From: CAVRIA01 sp963721115
GTDB taxonomy: Bacteria; Desulfobacterota; Binatia; HRBIN30; CADEER01
DNA length: 64,000 nt
NCBI GenBank assembly: GCA_963721115.1
Contig: CAVRIA010000005.1
Span: 62,001-126,000 of the forward strand
Direction of reading: 5' to 3'
Positions 29,750 to 38,381 of this stretch are shown here, piece after piece (the stretch's first letter is position 1; each line of letters opens with the position of its first letter). The notes below the pieces were generated by a model. The model was not told the DNA's origin. It saw only the letters and a program-made list of their open reading frames with translations, and did no database searches. The position numbers were made by a program, and so were the translations under genes.

Positions 29750-30339
29750 GCGTCGTATAGTGGTCGATGGTGCGCAAGTGATCGGCGAACGAGCGGTAGG
29801 GGACGTGCAGCAGCGAGTGGCGCAGGCGGCGCGACCGGCCGTCGAGCTCGACGCGTTCGTGCACGGCGTGAGCGGCGGTGGCTCTTCCAGGCGCCGCGGC
29901 GGCGATCGTAGAGACGCACCGACCAGTCCGGAAACCACGTCCCGTGTCGAATCCAGCGGCCGAGATAGAAGGTCCGGCGCGAGATCTCGAAGCCCGCGGC
30001 CGTGGGGAAGCCGCTCTCCCGCAGGACCTCGATCTCCGCCCGCAGCGGCGGAGAGACGCGCTCGTCCGCGTCGATGCAGAGCACCCAGTCGTGCGCCGCC
30101 TGCGCGGTGGCGAAGTTCTTCTGAGCGGCGTACCCGGGCCAGTCGCGCTCCAGGACCCGCGCTCCGGCCGCGGCGGCGATCTCGCGCGTGCGGTCGGAGG
30201 AATGCGAATCGACGACGACGATCTCGTCGCACCAGGCGAGCGAGGCGAGACAATCACCGATGCGGTCGGCCTCGTCGCGAGCGATGACACAGGCGCTGAG
30301 CCCAGATCGTGGAGTGCCGTCTTCGGATCTCTCGCTCAA
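29535..30339 (-). CDS. Glycosyltransferase family 2, WaaE/KdtX-like (one apparent +1 frameshift)
   Basis: Starts at 30339 and shows SACVIARDEADRIGDCLASL, VVDSHSSDRTREIA, ERDWPGYAAQKNFA and VLCIDADERV, the DxD-type signature of the LPS-core beta-1,4-glucosyltransferase (WaaE/KdtX) group. A single extra base near 29877 separates this from the C-terminal frame, which reads HAVHERVELDG and RFYVWKLGFLDGWRGLLLAY and ends LVLERGRAGSG at 29535. Repaired length is about 267 residues. The C-terminal segment has a membrane-associated amphipathic look. It converges with the kinase gene. Confidence 0.82.
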
Positions 30340-30410
30340 TCGTCGATCCTCCCCGCCCTGCGACTTCCCTTCCCCGCTGCCGTGGCCTCGGCTATGGTCG
30401 CCGCAGCGCG

Positions 30411-31121
30411 ATGCCGAGCCCTCGCATATCGCCCCGGCCGAAACCGTACCAGCCGGTCGTAGCGCAGATCGTCAACCGAGCCCGGCCGCGCTCGATCCTG
30501 GACGCCCCCTCCGGCTCCGGCTGGCTGCGGGCCGAGCTCGCCTACGAGGCCGACGTCGACGGCATCGACTTCTTCGCGGCCGAGCCGCCCGGCTATCGGA
30601 CCTTCCTCTCCGCGGACCTCGAGCAGGGGGTACCGCGCGAGCTGCCCGCCTACGAATGCGTGGTCTCCTGCGAGGGGCTCGAGCACCTCGCCAGCCCGGC
30701 GACCTTCCTGGCGAGCGTGCGGGGCCACCTCGCGGCCCCGGGTCTGCTGATCCTCACCACGCCCAACGTGTGGTTTCCGGACGCGCGCCTGCAGTATCTC
30801 CTGCGCGGGTTCTTTCCCGGCTTTCCGTCTCTGGCTGGCCGCATCGAGCGCGGGACGCACATGCACGTGACCCCTTGGTCGTTCCCGCAGCTCTACCTGA
30901 TCCTGTGGCTGCAGGGCTTCCGCGACATTCGCCTGCACGACGTGCCCGAGAGGAAGCCGCGCCATCTGTACGAGCTGCCGCTCGGCGTCCCCCAGCTCCT
31001 CTACTGCCGTTCCAGACGTCGGGCAGCGAGGAACGAAGAGGAGCGTCTCTTCTGGACCCAGGCGATGACGCGCCAGTCGGTCTACGGCCGGCGCCTGGTC
31101 GTCAGCGCCAGCGCCGGCTGA
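30411..31121 (+). CDS. SAM-dependent methyltransferase (Methyltransf_11/23-like)
   Basis: 236 residues from the ATG at 30411. SILDAPSGSGWLRAELAYEA is motif I in a divergent DxPSGxG form shared with the protein at 32460. CVVSCEGLEHLASPATFLAS and LLILTTPNVWFPDARLQYLL are motifs II and III. The C-terminal half has Trp/Tyr-rich segments seen in methyltransferases of polysaccharide clusters. It lies alone on the plus strand between minus-strand glycosyltransferases. Confidence 0.78.
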   Translation: MPSPRISPRPKPYQPVVAQIVNRARPRSILDAPSGSGWLRAELAYEADVDGIDFFAAEPPGYRTFLSADLEQGVPRELPAYECVVSCEGLEHLASPATFLASVRGHLAAPGLLILTTPNVWFPDARLQYLLRGFFPGFPSLAGRIERGTHMHVTPWSFPQLYLILWLQGFRDIRLHDVPERKPRHLYELPLGVPQLLYCRSRRRAARNEEERLFWTQAMTRQSVYGRRLVVSASAG

Positions 31122-31135
31122 CCGAGGCCGGCCGG

Positions 31136-32257
31136 TCAGCGAGCGCGCCATGCACGCAGGACCTCGAAGTAGAGCGCCTCGTAGGCACCGACCATCTGCT
31201 CGGCCAGAAAGCCCTCGCCGATCCGCCCCGGGCCGGCGGCGCCGAGCCGCGCGCGCAGCGCGTCATCGCGCAGGAGGCGGCCAAGAGCGTCTGCCAGCGC
31301 CCTGGCGTCGCCGGGTGGAACCTGCAGCCCGGTGCGCTCCGGCACGACCGAGTCGCGCAGGCCGCCGACGGCGCTGCACACCACGGCACGGCCTACCGCC
31401 ATGGCTTCCAGCGCGGCGACGCCGAGTCCTTCGCGGCGGGACGGCATCGCGAACACGTCGCAGGCGGCGAGGAGGTCGGCGGCGTCCGCCCTCTCGCCGA
31501 GAAAGCGCACCTGCCCCATCAGTCCCAGGCGCGCGGCCTGCGCCTCGAGGGCGGCCCTCTCGGGACCGTCGCCGGCGATCCACGCAAGCGGACGCAAGCC
31601 CTCCGCGGCGAGCAACGAAAGGGCGTCGAGTAGGACGTCCAGGCCCTTGCGGGGCACGGCCGAGGCCAGGCAGAGCACGATCCGGTCTCGGTCTCCCGCC
31701 GCGAGGCTCGCACGCGTCTCGTCCCGTCCCCGGCGCGGCTCGATCCGAGCCGGATCGACCGCTTCGTAGATCAGACGCACGCGCTCGGCCGGCACGCCCG
31801 CCCGGCGCAGGCCGTCGGCCACGGCGGGTGAGATGGCGGCCACCGCCTGGGTCAGGTGCCGGTACACCAGGCGCGTGTGCCAGCCGCGCTTCACGTCGCG
31901 GTCCATCCGCCTGGTCGCGACCGCGGGGAGGGCGGCCACCCTCGCCGCCCATCCGCCCAGCCAGTTGGCGCGCCCGGTGTGGACGTGCACGAGGTCGGCG
32001 CCGGCGCGCCGCAGGCCGCGCGCCAGCGTCGGGATCGCGGGCAGGTCGAGGTCGTTGCGCATGCGCACCGCCACCGTCTCGATGCCGCGGCGGTGCGCTT
32101 CCCGCTCGCAGCGGCTGGCGGGCGGGCAGAAGAGCACGCAGCGATGCCCGCGCGCGCGAAGACCCTCGATCATGAGGAAGACCTGCACCTCCCCGCCCGA
32201 GTAGCCCATCTCCGAATCGACCTGGGCGAGGCAGAGCCGCTGCGCGGGTTCGGTCAT
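31136..32257 (-). CDS. Glycosyltransferase family 4
   Basis: 373 residues from the ATG at 32257 (MTEPAQRLCLAQVDSEMGYS). GYSGGEVQVFLMIEGLRARG is the acceptor-domain loop. The donor domain has VRLIYEAVDPARIEP, VLCLASAVPRKGLDVLLDAL and SRREGLGVAALEAMAVGRAV (EX7E). It converges on the methyltransferase at 31121. A GTG at 32272 is an alternative start. Sugar unknown; role in LPS core or O-chain assembly inferred from neighbours. Confidence 0.87.
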   Translation of the reverse strand: MTEPAQRLCLAQVDSEMGYSGGEVQVFLMIEGLRARGHRCVLFCPPASRCEREAHRRGIETVAVRMRNDLDLPAIPTLARGLRRAGADLVHVHTGRANWLGGWAARVAALPAVATRRMDRDVKRGWHTRLVYRHLTQAVAAISPAVADGLRRAGVPAERVRLIYEAVDPARIEPRRGRDETRASLAAGDRDRIVLCLASAVPRKGLDVLLDALSLLAAEGLRPLAWIAGDGPERAALEAQAARLGLMGQVRFLGERADAADLLAACDVFAMPSRREGLGVAALEAMAVGRAVVCSAVGGLRDSVVPERTGLQVPPGDARALADALGRLLRDDALRARLGAAGPGRIGEGFLAEQMVGAYEALYFEVLRAWRAR

Positions 32258-32459
32258 CGTTGCGACGGGCACGCGGGCCGGTTGCAGGGTGTCACGGGGT
32301 GAGGACCTCCTCTAACCGGCCGGCGCTGGCCGCGCAACTTGCCGCGCGTCCGCTGCTCGTGGCATAGGTCCGCATCGATCGACCCATCCGCGCCGAACCG
32401 AGTCGATCCCCACCGGCGCCTCGCGTCAGGTCCGCGATGCGCCCGTTCTCCGAAAGGCG

Positions 32460-33212
32460 ATGATGAGAGGGGTGAACGCAGAGGTGCTGCGCGTTCTTCG
32501 CGAACGAGCCCCCGCTCTGGTGCTCGACATCCCGTCGGGCGGAGGACCGATCCGCGAAGGCGCCGCCGCGCTCGGCTGCCGCGTGGTCGAGGTCGACCTC
32601 TTCCCGCGAGACGCCTTCCGGGGAGTGGTCGCCGACGCCTGCGCACCGCTGCCCTTTCGCGACGGCAGCTTCGACGCGGTGGTGTCAATGGAGGGCATCG
32701 AGCACTTCGAGGACCAGACCGCGTTCCTGCGCGAGTGCTCGCGCGTCCTACGGCCCGGCGGGACGCTGGTGCTGACCACGCCGAACATCCTCCACCTCGG
32801 CGCCCGCCTCAGCGCCTTTCTCACCGGCCAGCGCCTGCTCAAGCAGGGCTTCATCAACGAGGTGACCACCCTGCGCGGCCTGGACGGCGCTCGCCTCTAT
32901 CACGGGCACGCCTACCTGATCGACGTCTTCCGGCTGCGCTACATCCTGCGCGTCACCGGCATGCGGATCGAGCGACTGCAGACCACCCGGCTGAGCTCGA
33001 GCTCCATTCTCTTGAGCCCGCTCTGGCCGCTACTCTGGCTCGCCACGCGCTACGCCCTGTGGAGCGGCCGGCGGCGGCGGCTGCGGCGCGGGCGTCCGGC
33101 GGCGCCGCCGGACGTCGAACGCGATCTGGCCAGGCTCGCCCTGTCGCGCCATCTGCTCTTCAGCAAGGGGCTGGTCGTCGTCGCCGAAAAGCCGGAGAAG
33201 GGCGGCGCATGA
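32460..33212 (+). CDS. SAM-dependent methyltransferase with C-terminal hydrophobic segment
   Basis: 250 residues. VLDIPSGGGPIREGAAALGC is motif I (DxPSGxG, like the protein at 30411), then VVEVDLFP, FDAVVSMEGIEHFED and LTTPNILHLGARLSAFLTGQ. Residues about 180-200 (SILLSPLWPLLWLATRYALW) form a likely membrane segment, suggesting action on a lipid-linked sugar at the inner membrane. It overlaps the next gene by ATGA, so the methyltransferase-GT4-methyltransferase trio (32460-35040) is one operon. Confidence 0.8.
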   Translation: MMRGVNAEVLRVLRERAPALVLDIPSGGGPIREGAAALGCRVVEVDLFPRDAFRGVVADACAPLPFRDGSFDAVVSMEGIEHFEDQTAFLRECSRVLRPGGTLVLTTPNILHLGARLSAFLTGQRLLKQGFINEVTTLRGLDGARLYHGHAYLIDVFRLRYILRVTGMRIERLQTTRLSSSSILLSPLWPLLWLATRYALWSGRRRRLRRGRPAAPPDVERDLARLALSRHLLFSKGLVVVAEKPEKGGA

Positions 33213-34390
33213 GGGTCGCCCTCGTCCACTTGCGCCAGAGCGGAACCGGCGGCACCGAGCGCTACCTCGACCAGCTGGCCGCCCACCTGGTCGAGAGGGG
33301 CCATGCCGTCACCGCCGTCTGCCGCAGCCATGAGGCACCCCCGCGCCCCGAGGTCGAGTTCGCCGTGCTGCGCCCGCCGTCCCTCGGCGGTGCCTGGCGG
33401 ACCTGGGCATTCGCCCGCGCCGTGGAGCGGCACGTCGCGAGCGCCGCCTACGACGTGGTTTTTTCGCTCGGCAGGACCTGGACGCACGACGTCATTCGCC
33501 TGGGCGGGGGCTGCCACGCCACTTATCTCGAGCTGAGCCGAAACGGCGGAGCGAGGCGGCGGCGCGGGTGGCTCGATCGACTTCGCGATCGGGTCGTTCT
33601 GGACATCGAGCGGCGCGGCCTGGCCCCTGGCGCCTACGCCGCGGTTGTCACCAACTCGCGGATGGTGAAGAAGGACGTCATGCAGCGCCACGCCGTGCCC
33701 GAGGACAGGGTGACCGTGATCTACAACGGGGTCGACCTGCAGCGCTTCCACCCGGAGCGGCGCCGGCAGGGGGCCGCGCTGCGGAAGGACTGCGGCTTCG
33801 CGGACGGAGACCTGGTCGTCCTGTTTCTGGGCACGGGGTATTCCCGCAAGGGGTTGGCACCGCTGCTGGAGGTGTTCCCCGCCTTCCTCCGCGTCTGCCC
33901 GCGCGCCCGCCTCCTGGTCGTCGGCTACGACTCGCAGCGCCACCACTTCGAACGGCAGGCCGAGCGCAACGGCATCGCGGCGGCGGTCCGCTTTCTCGGC
34001 GGGCGGCGCGACGCCGAGGCGTGCTTCGGAGCATCGGACATCTACGCGCTTCCGACCCGCTACGATCCCTTCGCCAACTCGACGCTGGAAGCGCTCGCCT
34101 GCGGGCTGCCGGTCGTCACGACGAGCGCCAACGGGGCGAGCGAGTTGATCGACCCGGGCCGCCACGGGTCCGTGATCGCGGCGCCCGCCGCGGCCGAAGC
34201 ACTCTATCGCGAGCTCGTCTTCTGGAGCGACGCCGAGCGCCGGAGCGGCGCCGCGCGCGAGAGCCGCCTCCTGGCTGAGCGTTTCCCGCAGGAGCGCACC
34301 GCAGCCGACAGCGCCGCCCTGCTCGAAGCCGTGGCGGCGGAGAAGAAACGCCGGCGCCACGCGGCCTCCCTCGGCGGAGAGGCGCGATGA
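33209..34390 (+). CDS. Glycosyltransferase family 4
   Basis: 393 residues starting MRVALVHLRQSGTGGTERYL, with the GTExY-type acceptor loop. Donor-domain signatures are VTVIYNGVDLQRFHPERRRQ, VVLFLGTGYSRKGLAPLLEV and YDPFANSTLEALACGLPVVT (EX7E). The long basic linker (GARRRRGWLDRLRDRV) could contact the membrane. It resembles the WaaG-like core glucosyltransferase group by layout, including the conserved GxGxxRKG stretch, but specificity is not proved. Confidence 0.87.
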   Translation: MRVALVHLRQSGTGGTERYLDQLAAHLVERGHAVTAVCRSHEAPPRPEVEFAVLRPPSLGGAWRTWAFARAVERHVASAAYDVVFSLGRTWTHDVIRLGGGCHATYLELSRNGGARRRRGWLDRLRDRVVLDIERRGLAPGAYAAVVTNSRMVKKDVMQRHAVPEDRVTVIYNGVDLQRFHPERRRQGAALRKDCGFADGDLVVLFLGTGYSRKGLAPLLEVFPAFLRVCPRARLLVVGYDSQRHHFERQAERNGIAAAVRFLGGRRDAEACFGASDIYALPTRYDPFANSTLEALACGLPVVTTSANGASELIDPGRHGSVIAAPAAAEALYRELVFWSDAERRSGAARESRLLAERFPQERTAADSAALLEAVAAEKKRRRHAASLGGEAR

Positions 34391-35040
34391 GCCCTGTCGT
34401 CGATCTGGCCGACTTTTCCACCCGCGCCGATCGCATCCGCTATCTCGCCGGCAGGTTCGAACGGGTTCTCGCCGGCAAGGTCCTGGACGTCGGCTGCGAC
34501 CAACGCACGCTCAAGACGCTTCGACCGGACCTCGACTACGTCGGCATCGACGTGGGTGGGAACCCCGATCTGACCGTGGACCTGGAGACGACGGCGCGGC
34601 TGCCCTTCGCAGACGCGAGCTTCGACGTGGTGCTCTGCTCCGACGTGCTCGAGCATCTCGACAGCCTGCACCGCACCTTCGCAGAGCTGGTTCGGGTGAC
34701 GAGCAAACACCTGCTCATCTCGCTGCCGAACTGCTGGACCAACGCGCGACGCCCGGTACGGCGCGGCAAGGGCGCGATCGGCCACTACGGCCTGCCGGCT
34801 TCGCCGCCCGCCGACCGGCACAAGTGGTTCTTCGGCCTGTCGGAGGCGATTCGCTTCTGCGAGGCGATGGCCGAACGGCACCCGCTCCGCATCGTCGAGA
34901 TGCGGGTGGTCGAGAAGCATCGCGCGGCGCTGGTGCGCGCCGCGAGGCACCTGCGCCATCCGGTGCGCGAGCACTACCTCAACCTTTACGCTCACACCCT
35001 GTGCGTGCTCTTCGAGCGCGCGCGGAACGCGAACGCTTGA
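34387..35040 (+). CDS. SAM-dependent methyltransferase
   Basis: 217 residues; starts four bases inside the preceding gene (ATGA). VLDVGCDQRTLKTLRPDLDY is motif I; VVLCSDVLEHLDSLHRTFAE and LLISLPNCWTNARRPVRRGK are motifs II and III. Last gene of the 32460-35040 operon, converging on the kinase at 35046 with 5 bases between stops. Probably acts on the same surface glycan as the GT4. Confidence 0.82.
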   Translation: MSPVVDLADFSTRADRIRYLAGRFERVLAGKVLDVGCDQRTLKTLRPDLDYVGIDVGGNPDLTVDLETTARLPFADASFDVVLCSDVLEHLDSLHRTFAELVRVTSKHLLISLPNCWTNARRPVRRGKGAIGHYGLPASPPADRHKWFFGLSEAIRFCEAMAERHPLRIVEMRVVEKHRAALVRAARHLRHPVREHYLNLYAHTLCVLFERARNANA

Positions 35041-35045
35041 GGCCG

Positions 35046-35786
35046 TCACTCCTCGAGCTCGATCGTCCGCAGAGCCTCGACGCAGCCCAGCGTCAACACG
35101 GCCGATTGCGGGTCCAGGCGTCGAATCGATCGGCACAGTCGGGCGAACGCCGCCTGGCGGTCGCGCGCGGAGACGGAAGCGAGGCGGACCTGGTCGAAAT
35201 CGATGATCATGACCTCGCGGCCGGAGGTTCCGCGGCGCACCAGGTAGTTCTGCAGGTTGAGGTCCGGATGGACGGCACCGGCGTCGTGCAGGCGGCGGGT
35301 CGCCATCGCGGCAGTCGAGCAGGCGCGCTCTCGCTCCGCGGGCTCCACCTCGCAGAGGTAGCGCCAGAGGTTCACCGCGAGCGGTACCTCGAGGCTCACC
35401 AGGGCGCCCCGGTAGCATCCGGGCAGGACCCAGTGCACGGCGGCCGCGAGCGGCTCGATCGTCGGAACGCCGGCGGCGCGCAGTGCCTCGGTGACGCGAA
35501 GCTCGCGCAACGGGCGCGGCCGGAAGCCGAGGTACAGATGGTGATTGAAGCGTCCGATCAGCCCACCGCGGCGGTACGGCCGGAGGACGACCGAGAGATC
35601 GAGGCCGATGTCGAACGCCCCCGCGCCGCCGCGCCCACCGACGAGATCTCGGGCGGCGGGAAGCGCCCCCGCCACCCAACGGCGCAGCAACGGCAGCAGG
35701 GCCTCGCGCAGGTCGCGGCGCACGGCAAAGCGCGACCGCCCCTCGCGCACCAGCTCGAAGTCGCGCGGCAGATCACCGAGCGCCAT
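35046..35786 (-). CDS. Kdo kinase-like protein (KdkA/WaaP family)
   Basis: 246 residues; kinase fold of the LPS inner-core type. The catalytic loop reads VHPDLNLQNYLV (about residues 171-182) and the metal loop IIDFDQVRL (about 193). The loop differs from the GDLHPxN form of the protein at 28712, so the window has two distinct kinases of this superfamily. KdkA phosphorylates Kdo at position 4 in bacteria with a single-Kdo core. It lies 36 bases from the Trm112-like/lpxK/waaA run, a fitting neighbourhood. Confidence 0.82.
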   Translation of the reverse strand: MALGDLPRDFELVREGRSRFAVRRDLREALLPLLRRWVAGALPAARDLVGGRGGAGAFDIGLDLSVVLRPYRRGGLIGRFNHHLYLGFRPRPLRELRVTEALRAAGVPTIEPLAAAVHWVLPGCYRGALVSLEVPLAVNLWRYLCEVEPAERERACSTAAMATRRLHDAGAVHPDLNLQNYLVRRGTSGREVMIIDFDQVRLASVSARDRQAAFARLCRSIRRLDPQSAVLTLGCVEALRTIELEE

Positions 35787-35822
35787 GCCGACCTCGCGGC
35801 GTCGGCCCGCGGCTCGACGAGA

Positions 35823-35996
35823 TCAGGACTCGAGTCGCACGGCCTCGTCGATCAACATCACGGGGATGTCGTCCTTGATCGGATACAGGAGCTTGCAGGA
35901 TTCGCACACCAGGCCTTCCTGTGTCTCGTTCAACCGCACGTCACCCTTGCATTTCGGGCATGCCAGAATCTCCAGCAGCTCGGGGCTTATCGCCAT
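35823..35996 (-). CDS. Trm112-like/UPF0434 (YcaR) small zinc-ribbon protein
   Basis: 57 residues read from the ATG at 35996 (MAISPELLEILACPKCKGDV to EAVRLES). Two CxxC pairs, CPKC and CESC, make a zinc ribbon, and the C-terminal YPIKDDIPVML is the family hallmark. In E. coli, ycaR stands between lpxK and kdsB; here it overlaps the end of lpxK by 56 bases. Trm112-type proteins can activate methyltransferases, so a partner among the neighbouring methyltransferases is conceivable but unproved. Confidence 0.9.
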   Translation of the reverse strand: MAISPELLEILACPKCKGDVRLNETQEGLVCESCKLLYPIKDDIPVMLIDEAVRLES

Positions 35997-37077
35997 CGTT
36001 CATCCCTCCCGCACGCGCCCCCAGACCCGTCTTGGCGAGGATCGCGCGAATCAGGCCGTCGCCGTCGTTCACTCGAGGCTCTATGCGTAGCGCAACGAGC
36101 TTGCCGGTTGCAAAGGGAAAGGCCTCGAGCTTGACCAGATCCTTCTCGGTCGTCACCACCAGGTCGACTTGATGACTGCGACGCGCGATGTTCTGCCAGT
36201 CCGTCTGCGTATAGCGATGGTGATCGGGGAATTCGAACACCTCCTCGATCACGGCGTCCCACCGATGCAGGAGCGCGTAGAAGCTCTCCGGCTGGGCGAC
36301 GCCGACGACGGCCGCCACTCGCCTGCCCGCCAGGGTTCCGAGCGAGCGCTCCTCCCAGCGTCGCCCGACCGCCTCCACGACGCCCACCGGCTCCAGGCGC
36401 ATGTGGAACCAGAGCGCGACCTTCGCCGCCTGCGGCGCACGCTCCAGCGGCGCCCCCGCGTGGTCGTTGAGCACCACGGCATCGGCGCGGCGCAAGGCGC
36501 GCGGGCGCTCCCGCAAGGGTCCGGCGGGCAACAGGGGACCGCGCCGGCCGTCGAGCAGGACGATGTCGAAGTCGCGCGCGATGGCGCGATGCTGAAAACC
36601 GTCGTCGAGCACCACGACGTCGCACCCCAGCTCCGCCAGCGCCTTCGCGCCGGCGATGCGCCGCGGCGAGGTCACCACCGGACCGGCGAAGCTCTTGGCC
36701 ATCATGACCGCCTCGTCACCGACCGTACCGACGTCCACCTCCGGTCCCTCGCCGCGCGAGACGATCGTCACGCCGGAAGCCGTGCCCCCGTACCCGCGCG
36801 ACAGAATGCCGACCCGCAGGCCGCGCGCCGCGAGGCTGCGGCTCAGCCACAGCGTGAACGGCGTCTTGCCGGTGCCTCCCACCGACAGATTGCCGATGCT
36901 GATCACCGGCAGCTCGGCCCGGCACACGCGCAGGAGGCCGATCCGGTAGGCGAGGTTGCGCAGGCCGACCGCGGCGCCGAATACCTCGCTGAGCGGGCGC
37001 AGCGCGAGATAGCCCACGCGGCCGGCCAGGCCGCGCCGCTGCCATACGGCCTCGAGAAAGTGCTCGCTGCGGCTCAT
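35941..37077 (-). CDS. lpxK: Tetraacyldisaccharide 4'-kinase
   Basis: Adds the 4'-phosphate to the lipid A precursor at the inner membrane. The 378-residue protein has the LpxK P-loop in ISIGNLSVGGTGKTPFTLWL, and VVLDDGFQHRAIARDFDIVL with the catalytic region of the family. The last about 20 residues lie in the overlap with the Trm112-like gene, so the C-terminus may be slightly over-long. Coupled to waaA upstream by an ATGA overlap. Confidence 0.94.
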   Translation of the reverse strand: MSRSEHFLEAVWQRRGLAGRVGYLALRPLSEVFGAAVGLRNLAYRIGLLRVCRAELPVISIGNLSVGGTGKTPFTLWLSRSLAARGLRVGILSRGYGGTASGVTIVSRGEGPEVDVGTVGDEAVMMAKSFAGPVVTSPRRIAGAKALAELGCDVVVLDDGFQHRAIARDFDIVLLDGRRGPLLPAGPLRERPRALRRADAVVLNDHAGAPLERAPQAAKVALWFHMRLEPVGVVEAVGRRWEERSLGTLAGRRVAAVVGVAQPESFYALLHRWDAVIEEVFEFPDHHRYTQTDWQNIARRSHQVDLVVTTEKDLVKLEAFPFATGKLVALRIEPRVNDGDGLIRAILAKTGLGARAGGMNDGDKPRAAGDSGMPEMQG

Positions 37078-38381
37078 CCGTCACCTCCGAGCCACGGCTC
37101 GAGCAGGGCCCAGGTGCGCGCGACCACATCGCTGGACTGCCGCGTCGCTGCCAGCGCCCGCGCCCCGACCGCGGCGGCCGCTTCGCGGCTGACGAGAAGC
37201 TGCCGCCAGACGGCGCTCAGCTCGGACGGCGCCCGCACGAGCGCCGCCGCATTCGCGTCACACAGGGCTCGCGCCGCCGCTTCCACCTTCTCGATGTGCG
37301 GCCCGAAGGCCACCGCCTTGCCGTGCGCCGCCGGCTCGAGAACGTTGTGGCCACCGAGTGGCGCGACCGTCCCGCCGACGAAGACTCCCCAAGCGAGGGG
37401 GAGGAAGCGCACCAGCTCGCCGACGCTGTCGAGGAGCAGCACGCGCGTATCCGAGTGAACCGGTCCCCGCATGGCGCTGCGGCGCTCATAGCGCAAGCCG
37501 CAGGCCGCGACCAGCCGGTCGACTTCACCGAAGCGCTCCGGACGCCTCGGGGCGAGGATCAGCACGAGGTCGGGGTGGCGCTCCCACAGGTCCGCGCACG
37601 CCTCGAGAACGAACCTCTCCTCGCCCGGCTGCGTGCTCGCCGCAATCAGGACGCGGCGCCCGTCGAGCCCACCAGCCGGCGGCGCCGCGGGCGGTTCCGC
37701 GGGGGCAGCGGCCTTGAGGCTGCCCGTGACCCGTACGCGGTCCGGTGCCGCACCAAGCGCCACGACGCGGGCGGCGTCCTCCTCGGTCTGCATGCCGAAG
37801 GCGGAGACGTGGCCGACGGCGCCGCGAAACAGCGCCGCCGCCCGGCGATAGCGCCGCAGGGAGCGCTCGGAGAGCCGTCCGCTCACCGCCACGACGGGGA
37901 CGTTCCCCCGATGCGCCGCGCGCAGGAGACCGGGCCACAGATCGAGCTCCACCAGGATCAGACAGCGCGGTCGCAGCCGCCGCATGGCCCGATCGACGAT
38001 GCGCAGGGCGTCCAGGGGGAGCAAGGTGACGGCGTCGGGGCGGAGATCGGTCCGCGCCACCTCGCGCCCGGTGACGGTCGTCGTCGAGACGAGGATCGGC
38101 GTCCCGGGCCGATGTCGGCGCAGCTCCGCGGCGAGCGGGGCGGCCGAGCGTACCTCGCCGACGGAGGCGGCGTGAATCCAGACGGGAGCGCGCAGCTCCC
38201 GCGCCGGGCGGGGCAGCCGACCCAGGCGCTCCGCGGCGCCGTGACCATGGCCACGCAGCAACAGGAACGGCAAGGCGGGAACGCTCAGCAACGCGGCCAG
38301 CACTCCGGCTACGTCGTACGCGGCGTAGGCCGCCCGCGTGGCGAGTCTCCGTTCAACCGGCAAGTTTCGACTCGGCGGCAC
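37074..38381 (-). CDS. waaA: 3-deoxy-D-manno-octulosonic acid (Kdo) transferase
   Basis: GT30 enzyme of 435 residues that moves Kdo from CMP-Kdo to lipid IVA. Motifs: WIHAASVGEVRSAAPLAAEL near the N-terminus, LILVELDLWPGLL, and GGTVAPLGGHNVLEPAAHGK near the C-terminus, which forms the CMP-binding face. An N-terminal hydrophobic stretch (residues about 25-45) anchors it in the membrane. It overlaps the acyltransferase gene upstream by 29 bases. With a Kdo kinase nearby, a mono-Kdo core is plausible. Confidence 0.95.
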   Translation of the reverse strand: MPPSRNLPVERRLATRAAYAAYDVAGVLAALLSVPALPFLLLRGHGHGAAERLGRLPRPARELRAPVWIHAASVGEVRSAAPLAAELRRHRPGTPILVSTTTVTGREVARTDLRPDAVTLLPLDALRIVDRAMRRLRPRCLILVELDLWPGLLRAAHRGNVPVVAVSGRLSERSLRRYRRAAALFRGAVGHVSAFGMQTEEDAARVVALGAAPDRVRVTGSLKAAAPAEPPAAPPAGGLDGRRVLIAASTQPGEERFVLEACADLWERHPDLVLILAPRRPERFGEVDRLVAACGLRYERRSAMRGPVHSDTRVLLLDSVGELVRFLPLAWGVFVGGTVAPLGGHNVLEPAAHGKAVAFGPHIEKVEAAARALCDANAAALVRAPSELSAVWRQLLVSREAAAAVGARALAATRQSSDVVARTWALLEPWLGGDG

